Shown here piece by piece: positions 34,936-43,260 of a stretch of 64,000 nt of DNA. The DNA is taken from contig NZ_MDDV01000059.1 in assembly GCF_001854885.1 (NCBI RefSeq), forward strand, positions 124,001-188,000, read 5' to 3'. A program made the translations under genes and the position numbers. Within the stretch, counting starts at the first letter, position 1. Each line of letters begins with the position of its first letter. The DNA comes from Ensifer sp. LCM 4579. Its GTDB lineage: Bacteria; Pseudomonadota; Alphaproteobacteria; Rhizobiales; Rhizobiaceae. A model generated the notes under the pieces. It was not told the DNA's origin. It searched no databases and saw only the letters and a program-made list of their open reading frames with translations.

Positions 34936-35742
34936 ATGAGCACGGTCAGTCTTACCGCCGACCGGCGGGGCGAGCTTTGGGCTCGCCTCGCGCGGGTCAA
35001 TGATCCGGAACTGGACGAGCCCGTGACGGAGATGGGTTTCGTCGAGCGCGCCGAGGTGATGCAAAACGGCAGCGTGGAGGTGGATTTCCGCCTGCCGACC
35101 TATTGGTGCTCGCCGAATTTCGCCTTCCTGATGCTCGACGGCATCCGTGAGGCGCTCGACGCGCTCTCCTGGGCGCCCGCCTATACAATCCGGCTTCACG
35201 ACCACATGTTTGCCGACGAGGTCAACTGCGGCGTCGCGGCCGGCAAGTCGTTCAGCCGGATTTTCGATGAACTCTCAGGCGATCAGGACATCGATGCCCT
35301 GCGCGAAACGTTCCGGATGAAGGCATTCAAGCGCCGCCAGGAGGCTGTCCTGCTTGGCCTTCGTCGGCAGGGGCTAACCGACCGGGAAATCCTTGGCATG
35401 GACCTGTTCTCCCTGGATGGGCACATTGGTGGCGAGGAGGCAGAGGCGCAGAAGTCGCGATACCGGGAGGCGCTGATCGAGCGCTGGCCAGAGAGAAAGG
35501 GCGGTGAACCGGTCTTTGTCACCTGGCAGGGCGAGACGATCCTGCCGGATGCGCTTGGCGCCTATCTTGCGGAGCTGCGGGCGGTGCGCATCAACATGGA
35601 GTTTAACGGCGCGCTGTGCCGCGGCCTCAAAACCGCGCGCTACAAGGAAATGAACGTCATCGACGGAGAGCCGACATTGGTCGATTTCATTCTCGACCGG
35701 GTTCCGCCGCGCAACTGTGCCGCTCGGCCTGCTCACAACTGA
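34936..35742 (+). CDS. DUF59/MIP18-like protein, probable monooxygenase maturation factor
   Basis: 268 aa. The N-terminal 90 residues (VNDPELDEPVTEMGFVERAEV ... VDFRLPTYWCSPNFAFLMLDGI) match the DUF59 (PaaD/MIP18) fold, which takes part in metal-centre assembly and has a conserved DPEL start and one Cys. The remaining 170 residues are helical and unassigned. It starts 6 bp after the amidohydrolase stop. A gene of this type occupies the same place in other mim/prm clusters. A role in diiron or Fe-S insertion is an inference. Confidence 0.75.
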   Translation: MSTVSLTADRRGELWARLARVNDPELDEPVTEMGFVERAEVMQNGSVEVDFRLPTYWCSPNFAFLMLDGIREALDALSWAPAYTIRLHDHMFADEVNCGVAAGKSFSRIFDELSGDQDIDALRETFRMKAFKRRQEAVLLGLRRQGLTDREILGMDLFSLDGHIGGEEAEAQKSRYREALIERWPERKGGEPVFVTWQGETILPDALGAYLAELRAVRINMEFNGALCRGLKTARYKEMNVIDGEPTLVDFILDRVPPRNCAARPAHN

Positions 35743-35804
35743 AACGACGGCCTCGCTCCCGCGAGACCCTTTGGAGGAGCCGCCCTCGGGCGGAAGGAGG
35801 AGAT

Positions 35805-37433
35805 ATGCCCAAACTTCTGATCCACAATTCCCATGCCCGGCGCGCACTTGCCCGCGGTGTCTATCAGCTCGCCGCAGCCGTCGAGCCGACGCTCGGGCCG
35901 AAAGGTATGAATGCCATGATCGACCGGCCGATCGGGACGCCGATGGTCACGCGCGACGGCGTCAGCATCGCGTCGGAAATCGAACTGCACGACCGCTTCG
36001 AAAACATGGGCGCGCAGGTTGTCCGGGAAGTGTCCATGCAGACGAATGAGGTCGCCGGCGACGGCACGACGACGGCAATCGTTCTGGCCAACGCTCTCGT
36101 CCAGAAAGGGATCGAGGCGAACGAGCGTGGCGCAAAGTCCGTCGATCTCTGCAAGGGGATCGATCTTGCAGTGTCGAGCGTCGTCGAGGCGCTGAAAGCG
36201 TCAGCCAAGCCGGCCGTCAATGGCAGTCTGGCCGCCGTAGCCAATATTGCGGCAACGGACCCGAAGCTCGGGGCGCTTGTCGCCGAGGCCTATCAACGGG
36301 TCGGAGGCGAGGGCGTCATCACCACCGATTTCAGTGTGACGACCGAGACGACGCTCGACGTGGTCGAAGGCATGTCCTTCGACCGCGGTTATCTCTCGCA
36401 TCACATGGTCACCGATCAGGAGAAGATGGAAGTCGTGCTCGATCGGCCGCTCATCCTCATGACAGATCTCAAAATCCGCGAACCGCAGGCGCTCGACACG
36501 GCACGTGCACTCGCCGAGAAGGCTGGCCGGCCGCTTCTCATCATTGCAGAGGAAATGTCGCCGGAGGTGGTCGTTACCCTGCTCGGCCGGGAGGGGCCGG
36601 GAAGATATCTTGTCGTCCATCCGCCGGAATATGGCCACTGGCGCAAGGCGATGCTGGAGGACCTCGCGATCCTCACCGGCGGCCGGGTAATCGCTCGCGA
36701 TCTCGGTGGGAGGCTGGAGGACGTCACGGCCGACGATCTTGGGACCGCGGAGCGGGTATGCACCAGCGCCAATCATACATCAGTCATCGGCGGCGGCGGA
36801 GATGCGTCGAAAATCGCCGCACGGCGCGCGCAGGTGCAGCGGCAATATGACGTCGCTCCGCCCAACATCGAGCAGGACAAGCTGCGCGAGCGTCTCGCGA
36901 AATTGTCCGGTGGAATGGCCGTCCTCTATGCAGGTGGCGTCACGCCCGTCGAGCAGAAGCGGACGATACAGCTCATCGAAGATTCTCTCCACGCGGTCAG
37001 GGCAGCCGTCGAGGACGGTGTGGTCGCAGGCGGCGGTACGGCCCTTGCCCAGATCGCCCCGGTTCTCGATGCCGTTCTCGCGAAAACGGCAGGCGATGTC
37101 GCCGAGGGCGTCCGGCTGGTGAAATCGGTGCTGTCGCGTCCCCTGTGGCGGATCGTTGAGAACGCCGGTGGCGACCCGGATGCCGTCGTGGCCAAGGTTT
37201 CGAGCGTCAACGGCGGCTTCGGCTACAATGCCGCACTGGGCGAATATCAGAACATGTACGAGGCGGGCATCATCGACCCGGTGCGCGTCACCTGCACGGC
37301 GCTCAAAAACGCAGCCTCGGTCGCCAATCTCATCCTTACGACGGAAACCCTGGTCGGCGACCTCGCCGAGGACGAGGACCCGACTGCCGGCCCGGCACTC
37401 GGCGGCGGGGCGGAGAAGCTTGGTCGGCCATAA
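35805..37433 (+). CDS. groEL: Dedicated GroEL-type chaperonin (MimG-like)
   Basis: 542 aa, full-length group I chaperonin with the ATPase motif GDGTTT, the apical and intermediate domains, and VAGGGTAL. The Gly-Gly-Met tail is missing; the end is Glu/Asp- and Gly-rich. It starts LLIHNSHARRALARGVYQLA, which differs from housekeeping GroEL. The strong GGAAGGAGGAG ribosome-binding site sets the start. No groES accompanies it. Mycobacterial mim clusters have a specific chaperonin needed for functional expression of the hydroxylase, and this is the obvious counterpart. Confidence 0.93.
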   Translation: MPKLLIHNSHARRALARGVYQLAAAVEPTLGPKGMNAMIDRPIGTPMVTRDGVSIASEIELHDRFENMGAQVVREVSMQTNEVAGDGTTTAIVLANALVQKGIEANERGAKSVDLCKGIDLAVSSVVEALKASAKPAVNGSLAAVANIAATDPKLGALVAEAYQRVGGEGVITTDFSVTTETTLDVVEGMSFDRGYLSHHMVTDQEKMEVVLDRPLILMTDLKIREPQALDTARALAEKAGRPLLIIAEEMSPEVVVTLLGREGPGRYLVVHPPEYGHWRKAMLEDLAILTGGRVIARDLGGRLEDVTADDLGTAERVCTSANHTSVIGGGGDASKIAARRAQVQRQYDVAPPNIEQDKLRERLAKLSGGMAVLYAGGVTPVEQKRTIQLIEDSLHAVRAAVEDGVVAGGGTALAQIAPVLDAVLAKTAGDVAEGVRLVKSVLSRPLWRIVENAGGDPDAVVAKVSSVNGGFGYNAALGEYQNMYEAGIIDPVRVTCTALKNAASVANLILTTETLVGDLAEDEDPTAGPALGGGAEKLGRP

Positions 37434-37513
37434 GCTGCCCGGCTGACGCAACCCATTCCCTTGGAAGCCGATGGTTTTGCAAGGGTGCGAGCAATCACTA
37501 CTGGGAGAAAGAA

Positions 37514-38209
37514 ATGAACAAATATGTCTGCGAATTCATCGGCACTTTCGCGCTGGTCTTTTTCGGCTGCGCAACGGTGCTCTTTATGCGCGCCGAAGTG
37601 GGCCTTCTGGGCGTTGCGTTCGCCTTCGGCCTGTCGGTCGTGGCGATGGCCTATTCGATCGGACCGGTATCCGGGGCACATCTGAACCCGGCCGTCAGCC
37701 TCGGCGTCTTCATTTCGGGGCGCATGAAGTCGAGCGATCTTGTCGGCTATATTTTCGCTCAGTGCGTGGGTGCAATCGTTGCCGCTGCTGTTCTTTATGT
37801 GATCGCACAAGGCAAGGCCAGCGGCTATGACGCTGCAGCGAACGGTTTCGCCCAGAACGGCTGGTCGGCCTATTCGGCAGGTTCGGCCTTCCTGTTCGAA
37901 CTTTTGGCGACGTTCCTTTTCGTGACGGTGATCCTCAATGCGACCGCGCCGACAGGCGCTGGTGCTTTGGCGGGACTGGTGATCGGCCTGACGCTCGTCG
38001 CGATCCATCTGGCCGGCATAGCCGTCTCCGGCGCGTCGGTGAACCCCGCCCGTTCGCTGGGGCCGGCGCTCTTTGCTGGCGGTACAGCCCTGTCGCAGCT
38101 CTGGCTTTACATCGTCGCCCCTTGCCTTGGTGCCGCTGCGGCCGGGCTTCTGGCGCGCAGCCAGGCGTCGGCTCCGGCCCTGTCCGCAGCAGCCGTGCGG
38201 TCCGCGTGA
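37514..38209 (+). CDS. aqpZ: AqpZ-like aquaporin
   Basis: 231 aa, six membrane helices and two NPA motifs (HLNPAVS, SVNPARS). The selectivity-filter positions of AqpZ are Phe, His, Thr, Arg. Here the Phe (AFAFGLS), His (AIHLAG) and Arg (NPARS) are kept, but the Thr is Ala. This suggests a water-type pore that is slightly wider. It is 80 bp after groEL on the same strand and ends at a terminator, so it may be the last gene of the mim transcript. It may help small neutral substrates or solvent stress; this is inference. Confidence 0.88.
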   Translation: MNKYVCEFIGTFALVFFGCATVLFMRAEVGLLGVAFAFGLSVVAMAYSIGPVSGAHLNPAVSLGVFISGRMKSSDLVGYIFAQCVGAIVAAAVLYVIAQGKASGYDAAANGFAQNGWSAYSAGSAFLFELLATFLFVTVILNATAPTGAGALAGLVIGLTLVAIHLAGIAVSGASVNPARSLGPALFAGGTALSQLWLYIVAPCLGAAAAGLLARSQASAPALSAAAVRSA

Positions 38210-38221
38210 TGGCAATTGAGG

Positions 38222-38252
38222 AGCGCCGGCCTTACAGTGGCCGGCGCTTCTC
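38222..38252. terminator. Terminator between aquaporin and convergent regulator
   Basis: AGCGCCGGCC, loop TTACAGT, GGCCGGCGCT, followed by TCTCGT. A perfect 10-bp GC stem between two convergent stops. U-run weak. Confidence 0.7.
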
Positions 38253-38266
38253 GTCCCGGTCTAAAT

Positions 38267-40291
38267 TTAGGTGAAGCTGCGACGGATGCCGTATTGCTCG
38301 AGCCTGCGGTAAAGGGTGGGGCGCGAAATTTTCAGCCTCAAGGCAACCCGGCTCAGATTGCCATGCTCAGCCGCGAGCGCGGCGCGGAGGGCTTCTTCTT
38401 CAGCATTGGCGGCGGGGTAAAGTGCTACGTCGCTGAATTCCCTTCTCGGCAAAGCGACGGGCCCGGGTGCGGCGTGCTCCCGTGCCGCCGCAATCTCGTC
38501 GGGCAAATCCGCCATGGAGATTTGTTCGCCTCCGGCAAGGATATGCAGCCTCTCGATCAGGTTTTTCAACTCGCGCACGTTGCCCGGCCAGGCATAGGCG
38601 AGGAGCGCGTCCATGGCGTCGGCACTAAAGGTCAGGGGCGATGCCCCGGTACGCTCGGCAAGCCTGCAATTGAAATGATCGATCAGGAGTGGGATGTCGC
38701 CGTCTCGCTGGCGTAATGGAGGCACATTGATCGCAACGGTACTGATGCGGTAGTAAAGATCGCGACGGAAGCGGCCCGCTGCAACCTCCTGTTTCAAGTC
38801 GCGGTTCGTCGAGGCGATCAAACGCACATCGACCGGCCGGCCGCGATTGTCTCCCAGGCGGTGGACGACACGCTCTTCCAGAACGCGCAGCAGGAAGGGC
38901 TGAATGTCCAGCGGCATCTCGCCGATTTCGTCAAGGCAGAGAACCCCGCCATTGGCCAATTCGAACGCGCCTGGCTTGCCTTCTCGGGTCGCCCCAGTAA
39001 AAGCTCCGGCGACATGGCCGAAAAGTTCGCTACCGAAAAGCTCCCGCGTGATGGCGCCGCAATTGAGGGCGATGAACGGTGCGTTTTCCGACCGGCGACT
39101 GACGAGATGAACCAGCCGTGCGAAAAGCTCTTTGCCGACGCCGGTTTCACCCTCGATCAGCAGCGAAGCGACTTCGCTCGACTGGGCGACGCGGCAGGCG
39201 GTGTCGATCGCGGTCAGCATCGCGTCGCTTCGACCGACGATCAGGCCGGCCGCTTCAGGCGACGGCCATCGCGGGCGGCGGGACGCAGGGGCGGCGTTGC
39301 TGGCTCCTGCTGGAAATACCAGTGCTGCGCCAAAAAAATCGCCGTCGAGGGTCAGTGGACTGACATGGCAGGAACGCAGCCCGTCGGGAAGTGCCTGGGT
39401 CAGATCGGCGATGGTGCGCGGTCCGGCTGAGGGCAGCAGCCGGCAACCTCGTCCCATCCGGAGCGCGTCGGGAAATTGGTCCATCGCACCGGCAGGGACA
39501 TTGTTGCAGTAGACAGCGCGTCCGAGCCTGTCGACGATCATCAGCCCGTCCGCGCGGCGATAGCTGGGTGCTTCGGCAATGAAGGCCTCGAGCAGGCGGG
39601 TGCGCTGCTCGTTCTGGTGATCGGCCAGGGCCTTTTCGATCTGCCGCGCCGCGGTGGCGACGAGCGCTGTGTTGTGCGGCCGGAAAATGTCGGGATGGCC
39701 GGATAGGTCGACCACGCCGATGATCCTGCCGTCGAACGGGTCGCGGATCGGTGCGCCGGCACAGGTCCACGACTTGATGCCGGCACAAAAATGTTCCGCC
39801 GCATGCACGAAGACCGGTTCTCCTGTCCATAGCGCGGTGCCAATGCCGTTGGTGCCGACGACGTCCTCGGTCCACTTGCCCCCGATGGCGAGGTGGATAT
39901 CCATTCCGTCGTGAATCGTGCGCTTGTCGCCGATAGCATCGATCAGCACACCGTCCTCGTCGGCCAGCACAAGCATCGCTCCGGTACCGTCGAGAAGGTT
40001 TCCGACGATGGCGAAGGAGCGCCGCGCCGCCGTCAGCAACTCGCAGCTATTGCGGCTCAGATGGTCGATATCGTCTTTGCTGTTGTTGAGGGGCGCTTCG
40101 TGCTGCTGGGCGTCGATGCCGCCGGAAATGCAACGACCCCAGGAATCATGGATCAGGCCCCGAACCGGAAAGCGAAGGCGCGTAGTTTCCGTTTCGCCCG
40201 CCAGAAGGTTTTCCCATGCGGACATCGTCGTGTATTCGTCGTAACCGCCCGGGAGCGTAAGCGATGCTCTGCCTTCTTCCTCTGGCGACAT
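38267..40291 (-). CDS. AcoR-type sigma-54-dependent activator with intact GAFTGA
   Basis: 674 aa. N-terminal GAF sensor ([23 protein letters not shown] ... [20 protein letters not shown]), AAA+ domain with Walker A GETGVGKE, the canonical sigma-54 contact loop GAFTGA, and Walker [12 protein letters not shown]. It ends with a Fis-type helix-turn-helix ([24 protein letters not shown]). It forms a bracket around the mim operon with the first AcoR-type regulator. It is a good candidate for driving the -24/-12 promoters. Start 40291 or an internal Met at 40225. Confidence 0.92.
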   Translation of the reverse strand: MSPEEEGRASLTLPGGYDEYTTMSAWENLLAGETETTRLRFPVRGLIHDSWGRCISGGIDAQQHEAPLNNSKDDIDHLSRNSCELLTAARRSFAIVGNLLDGTGAMLVLADEDGVLIDAIGDKRTIHDGMDIHLAIGGKWTEDVVGTNGIGTALWTGEPVFVHAAEHFCAGIKSWTCAGAPIRDPFDGRIIGVVDLSGHPDIFRPHNTALVATAARQIEKALADHQNEQRTRLLEAFIAEAPSYRRADGLMIVDRLGRAVYCNNVPAGAMDQFPDALRMGRGCRLLPSAGPRTIADLTQALPDGLRSCHVSPLTLDGDFFGAALVFPAGASNAAPASRRPRWPSPEAAGLIVGRSDAMLTAIDTACRVAQSSEVASLLIEGETGVGKELFARLVHLVSRRSENAPFIALNCGAITRELFGSELFGHVAGAFTGATREGKPGAFELANGGVLCLDEIGEMPLDIQPFLLRVLEERVVHRLGDNRGRPVDVRLIASTNRDLKQEVAAGRFRRDLYYRISTVAINVPPLRQRDGDIPLLIDHFNCRLAERTGASPLTFSADAMDALLAYAWPGNVRELKNLIERLHILAGGEQISMADLPDEIAAAREHAAPGPVALPRREFSDVALYPAANAEEEALRAALAAEHGNLSRVALRLKISRPTLYRRLEQYGIRRSFT

Positions 40292-40380
40292 CCGGGAGCT
40301 TGGTCCTTTCTTCTCAGGTCTGCATTCGAGGAAACTGACGTTGGCCTGGTGCCGGAACCGAGCCTCTTTGCGTTCGTTGA

Positions 40381-40863
40381 CTATCCGGTTATCCCGAGCG
40401 CTGAGCCGAGTTCCTCCGCGAGTCGCTCTTCGGTGTAGTCCGGCTCGAGTCTCCTGCCGTCGAACTCGGCGAGCGTGGCGGCAAACGTCTCGTCCAGCGA
40501 TGAAATGAAGCCATTCTCCTTTGTGGCGAGCACGAAGACCTCGGTACCGTTCCTTCGCCGGATCTCGCCGAGGTATTGGGTTTGCCGTCCCGTGTTCCTG
40601 TCCACCACGACCACGCGACCGTTCAGGCTGATCCGGATGTAGGGACAGGTCTCGTCGGGGGAGGCGCCTCCAGCCCCTGCATGATGAATGATCAGGTCTC
40701 GCGCCTTTGGAGCCTCCGGCCGCACGGTCTTGCTGGCCGAATAGGCGCCGGCACTAATGTGATCGGCAATGCGTGTGATGACGGAGCGGTTGCGCTCGAT
40801 CAACTGCTTGATCTCAGCGTCCTCCCGCCGTGGCCCGTCACGCCTCGAGATGATCTCGACCAT
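40381..40863 (-). CDS. 160-aa protein of unknown function
   Basis: Starts MVEIISRRDGPRREDAEIKQ with GGGAGGAGGTTCG upstream. The centre has a strand-rich part (YIRISLNGRVVVVDRNTGRQTQYLGEIRR) and the C-terminus is acidic and helical. There is no membrane segment. It lies about 90 bp upstream of the second AcoR-type regulator on the same strand and may be co-transcribed with it. No family recognised. Confidence 0.65.
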   Translation of the reverse strand: MVEIISRRDGPRREDAEIKQLIERNRSVITRIADHISAGAYSASKTVRPEAPKARDLIIHHAGAGGASPDETCPYIRISLNGRVVVVDRNTGRQTQYLGEIRRRNGTEVFVLATKENGFISSLDETFAATLAEFDGRRLEPDYTEERLAEELGSALGITG

Positions 40864-41329
40864 CGAACCTCCTCCCAAAGATCTCGTTGGCCGGAGCGAT
40901 TGTCGATCACTCCTTGAAACTGGCGAAAGCGCAGTACTTATCTGCTGCTCCGTCTCTCAACTTAACAAATCGCAAGGCCGATGGGTAGTAATAGGTTGCT
41001 ACAGGCTGCGCCCGCGTCCTTCCCGCCCGTCGGCATCACAACGGCCATTGCGGACGCGGCCAGTGCATCCATCGGCTGGGGGGCTGCTGCTGCCCATGAG
41101 GCTGCGCATGAGATAGCCAAGCGCCCGCGTTCCCGTCAGTTGCAGCTCCTCACGAGGCGGTCCTGCAATGTTCGGTTGGCGCGCCCGATGCGGCTCTTCG
41201 CTGGGTCCGTCCTCGAACGCGCGAGCGCCAAACAGGCGTCCCGACGGGCCAGCGCCCCGGCTTTACAGGCGGTGAGGAGCGGGCAAGACTCTCCAGCACA
41301 TCGACATCGCCGGTCAGAAAACGATCCCA
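40864..41329. other. Intergenic region without a supported gene
   Basis: About 465 bp between two leftward genes. Open frames occur on both strands, but they are Arg/Ala/Ser-rich without ribosome-binding sites. A decayed gene is possible but not demonstrable. Confidence 0.4.
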
Positions 41330-41743
41330 TCAGCGATTCATTTGTCCGAGTCTGGCGACCGCGGCTTCAATGATCTCTATATCCTGTTCGGTGGTGCCAC
41401 CGCTGACGCCGATGCCAGCGACAAATTCGCCGTCGATGTGAAGCGGGACGCCACCACCAAGTACCGTGTAACGGCCGCCGGCTACGGAAGCGAACGTGTA
41501 AAGGCTTTCTCCAGGACGCGCCAAGGGTGTCATGTCCGCCGTTTTGATCACCGGCAGGGCCGCGCACGTGTAGGCCTTGCGTTCCGACATCTCGATTGAG
41601 ATGAGATTTGCCCCCGGCATTCGAAGCTTCAGGATGAGGTTCCCATGAGCGTCGATTGCACAGAAGGTCACATTGATGCCGCGGCGACCTGCCTCCTGCT
41701 CGACCAGCTCGGCAACCTGCTTGGCGATTTTCAATGTGTCCAT
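41330..41743 (-). CDS. GlcG/HbpS-family protein
   Basis: 137 aa, GlcG/PduO-C-terminal type fold (FCAIDAHGNLILKLRMPGANLISIEMSERKAYTCAAL ... GGVPLHIDGEFVAGIGVSGGTTEQD). Family members bind haem or corrinoid, or are found beside oxidoreductase genes; the exact job is usually unknown. GGAGGGG lies upstream of the ATG at 41743. It is divergent from the sugar ABC operon and shares its upstream region. Confidence 0.85.
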   Translation of the reverse strand: MDTLKIAKQVAELVEQEAGRRGINVTFCAIDAHGNLILKLRMPGANLISIEMSERKAYTCAALPVIKTADMTPLARPGESLYTFASVAGGRYTVLGGGVPLHIDGEFVAGIGVSGGTTEQDIEIIEAAVARLGQMNR

Positions 41744-41929
41744 GGCCCTGTTCCCCTCCGCACTTTGGCGCACACCCGCTCCGCCTCGAACTGGATGCGC
41801 CGAATTGATTTCTTCACGTTCGCATATAAGAACTTCGTTCGGAAATACGAATTCTATTGCTGGCGCCACTCGCTGTCAATCGCGGCACCTCCGCATTTGG
41901 GATGATGGAGCGGACTGTTGCGCAGAGGG

Positions 41930-41986
41930 TTGACAAGAAAAAGGGAACATGGAAGAAATTCCGAAGTGAGTTCCTAAATGGGAACT
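41930..41986 (+). promoter_or_regulatory. Promoter and palindromic operator of the polyol/sugar operon
   Basis: TTGACA at 41930-41935 is a perfect -35 hexamer; a -10 near 41953-41959 is poor. Downstream, AGTTCCtaaatgGGAACT (41969-41986) is a perfect 6-bp-arm palindrome, placed where a bound repressor would block transcription. A smaller GGAA/TTCC repeat lies at 41951-41962. The regulator is not identified. Confidence 0.6.
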
Positions 41987-42067
41987 TAAGCAGCGCGAAA
42001 CCGGCCGCCGGCCACCCGCGTGTCGCTTGAGGAGGATGCTTCCAAGGAAGCCAGGGAGGAAATTTAC

Positions 42068-43087
42068 ATGTATCAGACGAGCATGGGCCGCAGGACAGTC
42101 TTGGGATTGATCGCATCAGTAGCGCTCGCGGGTTCACTCGCGGTGCCCGCACAGGCCCAGGAAATGAAGACGATCGGTTGGTCCGTCGCCTACTTCGATC
42201 ATCCAGTCTACCAGCTGATGATGAAGGGTGCCGAGAAGGTCGCCGACGAAGCGGGCTGCAAGGTCATCTTTGCGGATGGGAAGGATGATCCTTCGGTGCA
42301 GGCCTCCCATATCGATAATTTCATTGCCCAAGGCGTCGACGGTATCATCCTGACACCGACCGTCTCCGACCCGCTGATCCCTGCCGTGAAAAAGGTGAAC
42401 GACGCCGGAATTCCATTGGTGATGGCGGATCGCCGCATGCAGACCCACGGACAGCCCATCAAATGGGAAGCGCTTGTGTCCTGGGACATGGTCAAGTCGG
42501 GAACGATTGGCGGTGAGCAGACCGTCCAGGCGATTGGGGGCAAAGGCAATATCGTGGTCGTCGAAGGCACTCCCGGCGCCGGTTCCACCATCGACCGTGG
42601 CAACGCATTTTACGAAGTTATTGAAAAATATCCCGATATCAAAATCCTCGCCAAGATCCCCGCCAACTTTAATCGGGCCAAAGGTCAGGAGGTTACCGAA
42701 AACATCCTGCAGCGCTTCAAACCCGGCGAGATCGACGCCATATACTACATGGCCGATGAAATGACCTTCGGTGGGTTGCAGGCAATCAAGGCGGCTGGCC
42801 GGCTCGGCGAATTCAAGATCATTAGCGTTGATGGCCAGAAGGAAGCCATGGATCTGCTGCGCGCCGGCGAGATCGATTACGAAGCGATCTTCCATCCCGA
42901 TGATCAGGCGGTGGCCGTTCGGATCCTTTGCGATATTGTCAACGGGCGCACTCCGGACTTGGCAAACCAGACCTACGAGGGTCGCAAGATGGACCTGGTC
43001 GAATTCGAGGGCATGCCATGGGTGCGGCCGACGGTCTATGCAGTCGACAAATCCAACGCGCATCTGCCAGAGAACCAGGGCTGGTAG
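42068..43087 (+). CDS. Sugar ABC transporter, periplasmic binding protein (RbsB type)
   Basis: 339 aa. A signal peptide (MYQTSMGRRTVLGLIASVALAG...AQA) is followed by a type I periplasmic binding fold (TIGWSVAYFDHPVYQLMMKGAEKVADEAG; GVDGIILTPTVSD; VEGTPGAGSTIDR). The twin Arg near the N-terminus is probably not a Tat signal. GGGAGGAAATTTAC sets the start. First gene of the transport and catabolism operon. Downstream enzymes point to a hexitol or ketohexose ligand. Confidence 0.93.
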   Translation: MYQTSMGRRTVLGLIASVALAGSLAVPAQAQEMKTIGWSVAYFDHPVYQLMMKGAEKVADEAGCKVIFADGKDDPSVQASHIDNFIAQGVDGIILTPTVSDPLIPAVKKVNDAGIPLVMADRRMQTHGQPIKWEALVSWDMVKSGTIGGEQTVQAIGGKGNIVVVEGTPGAGSTIDRGNAFYEVIEKYPDIKILAKIPANFNRAKGQEVTENILQRFKPGEIDAIYYMADEMTFGGLQAIKAAGRLGEFKIISVDGQKEAMDLLRAGEIDYEAIFHPDDQAVAVRILCDIVNGRTPDLANQTYEGRKMDLVEFEGMPWVRPTVYAVDKSNAHLPENQGW

Positions 43088-43105
43088 TGCCTACTCGCTG
43101 TTGCC

Positions 43106-43133
43106 GCCGGACGCGAACCTGTTTCGCGCCGGC
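43106..43133 (+). other. Hairpin between the binding-protein gene and the ABC ATPase gene
   Basis: GCCGG, bulged A, CGCGAA, loop CCTGT, TTCGCG, CCGGC. An 11-bp stem 18 nt after the binding-protein stop, typical of elements that raise the amount of the first cistron relative to the rest. Confidence 0.6.
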
Positions 43134-43260
43134 GCTTCTCCCCGCTTCCTTCGTGGTGCGGAAGAATCGGCAATCCCGAAGCAGCATTCGACAACAGCAC
43201 GTTTGGCTGCGTTGGTCATAACGCATGACGTGTCGCCGCTACGTCGGCAGGATGGATGAA

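Noticed and set aside
37440-37513. Possible -24/-12 promoter before the aquaporin
   Set aside because: TGG and TGC elements exist, but the GG-GC spacing is 12 bp rather than 10.
40981-41373. 130-codon frame between the 160-aa gene and the GlcG-like gene
   Set aside because: Low-complexity Ala/Arg/Ser composition and overlap with the end of the GlcG-like gene; could at most be a decayed remnant.
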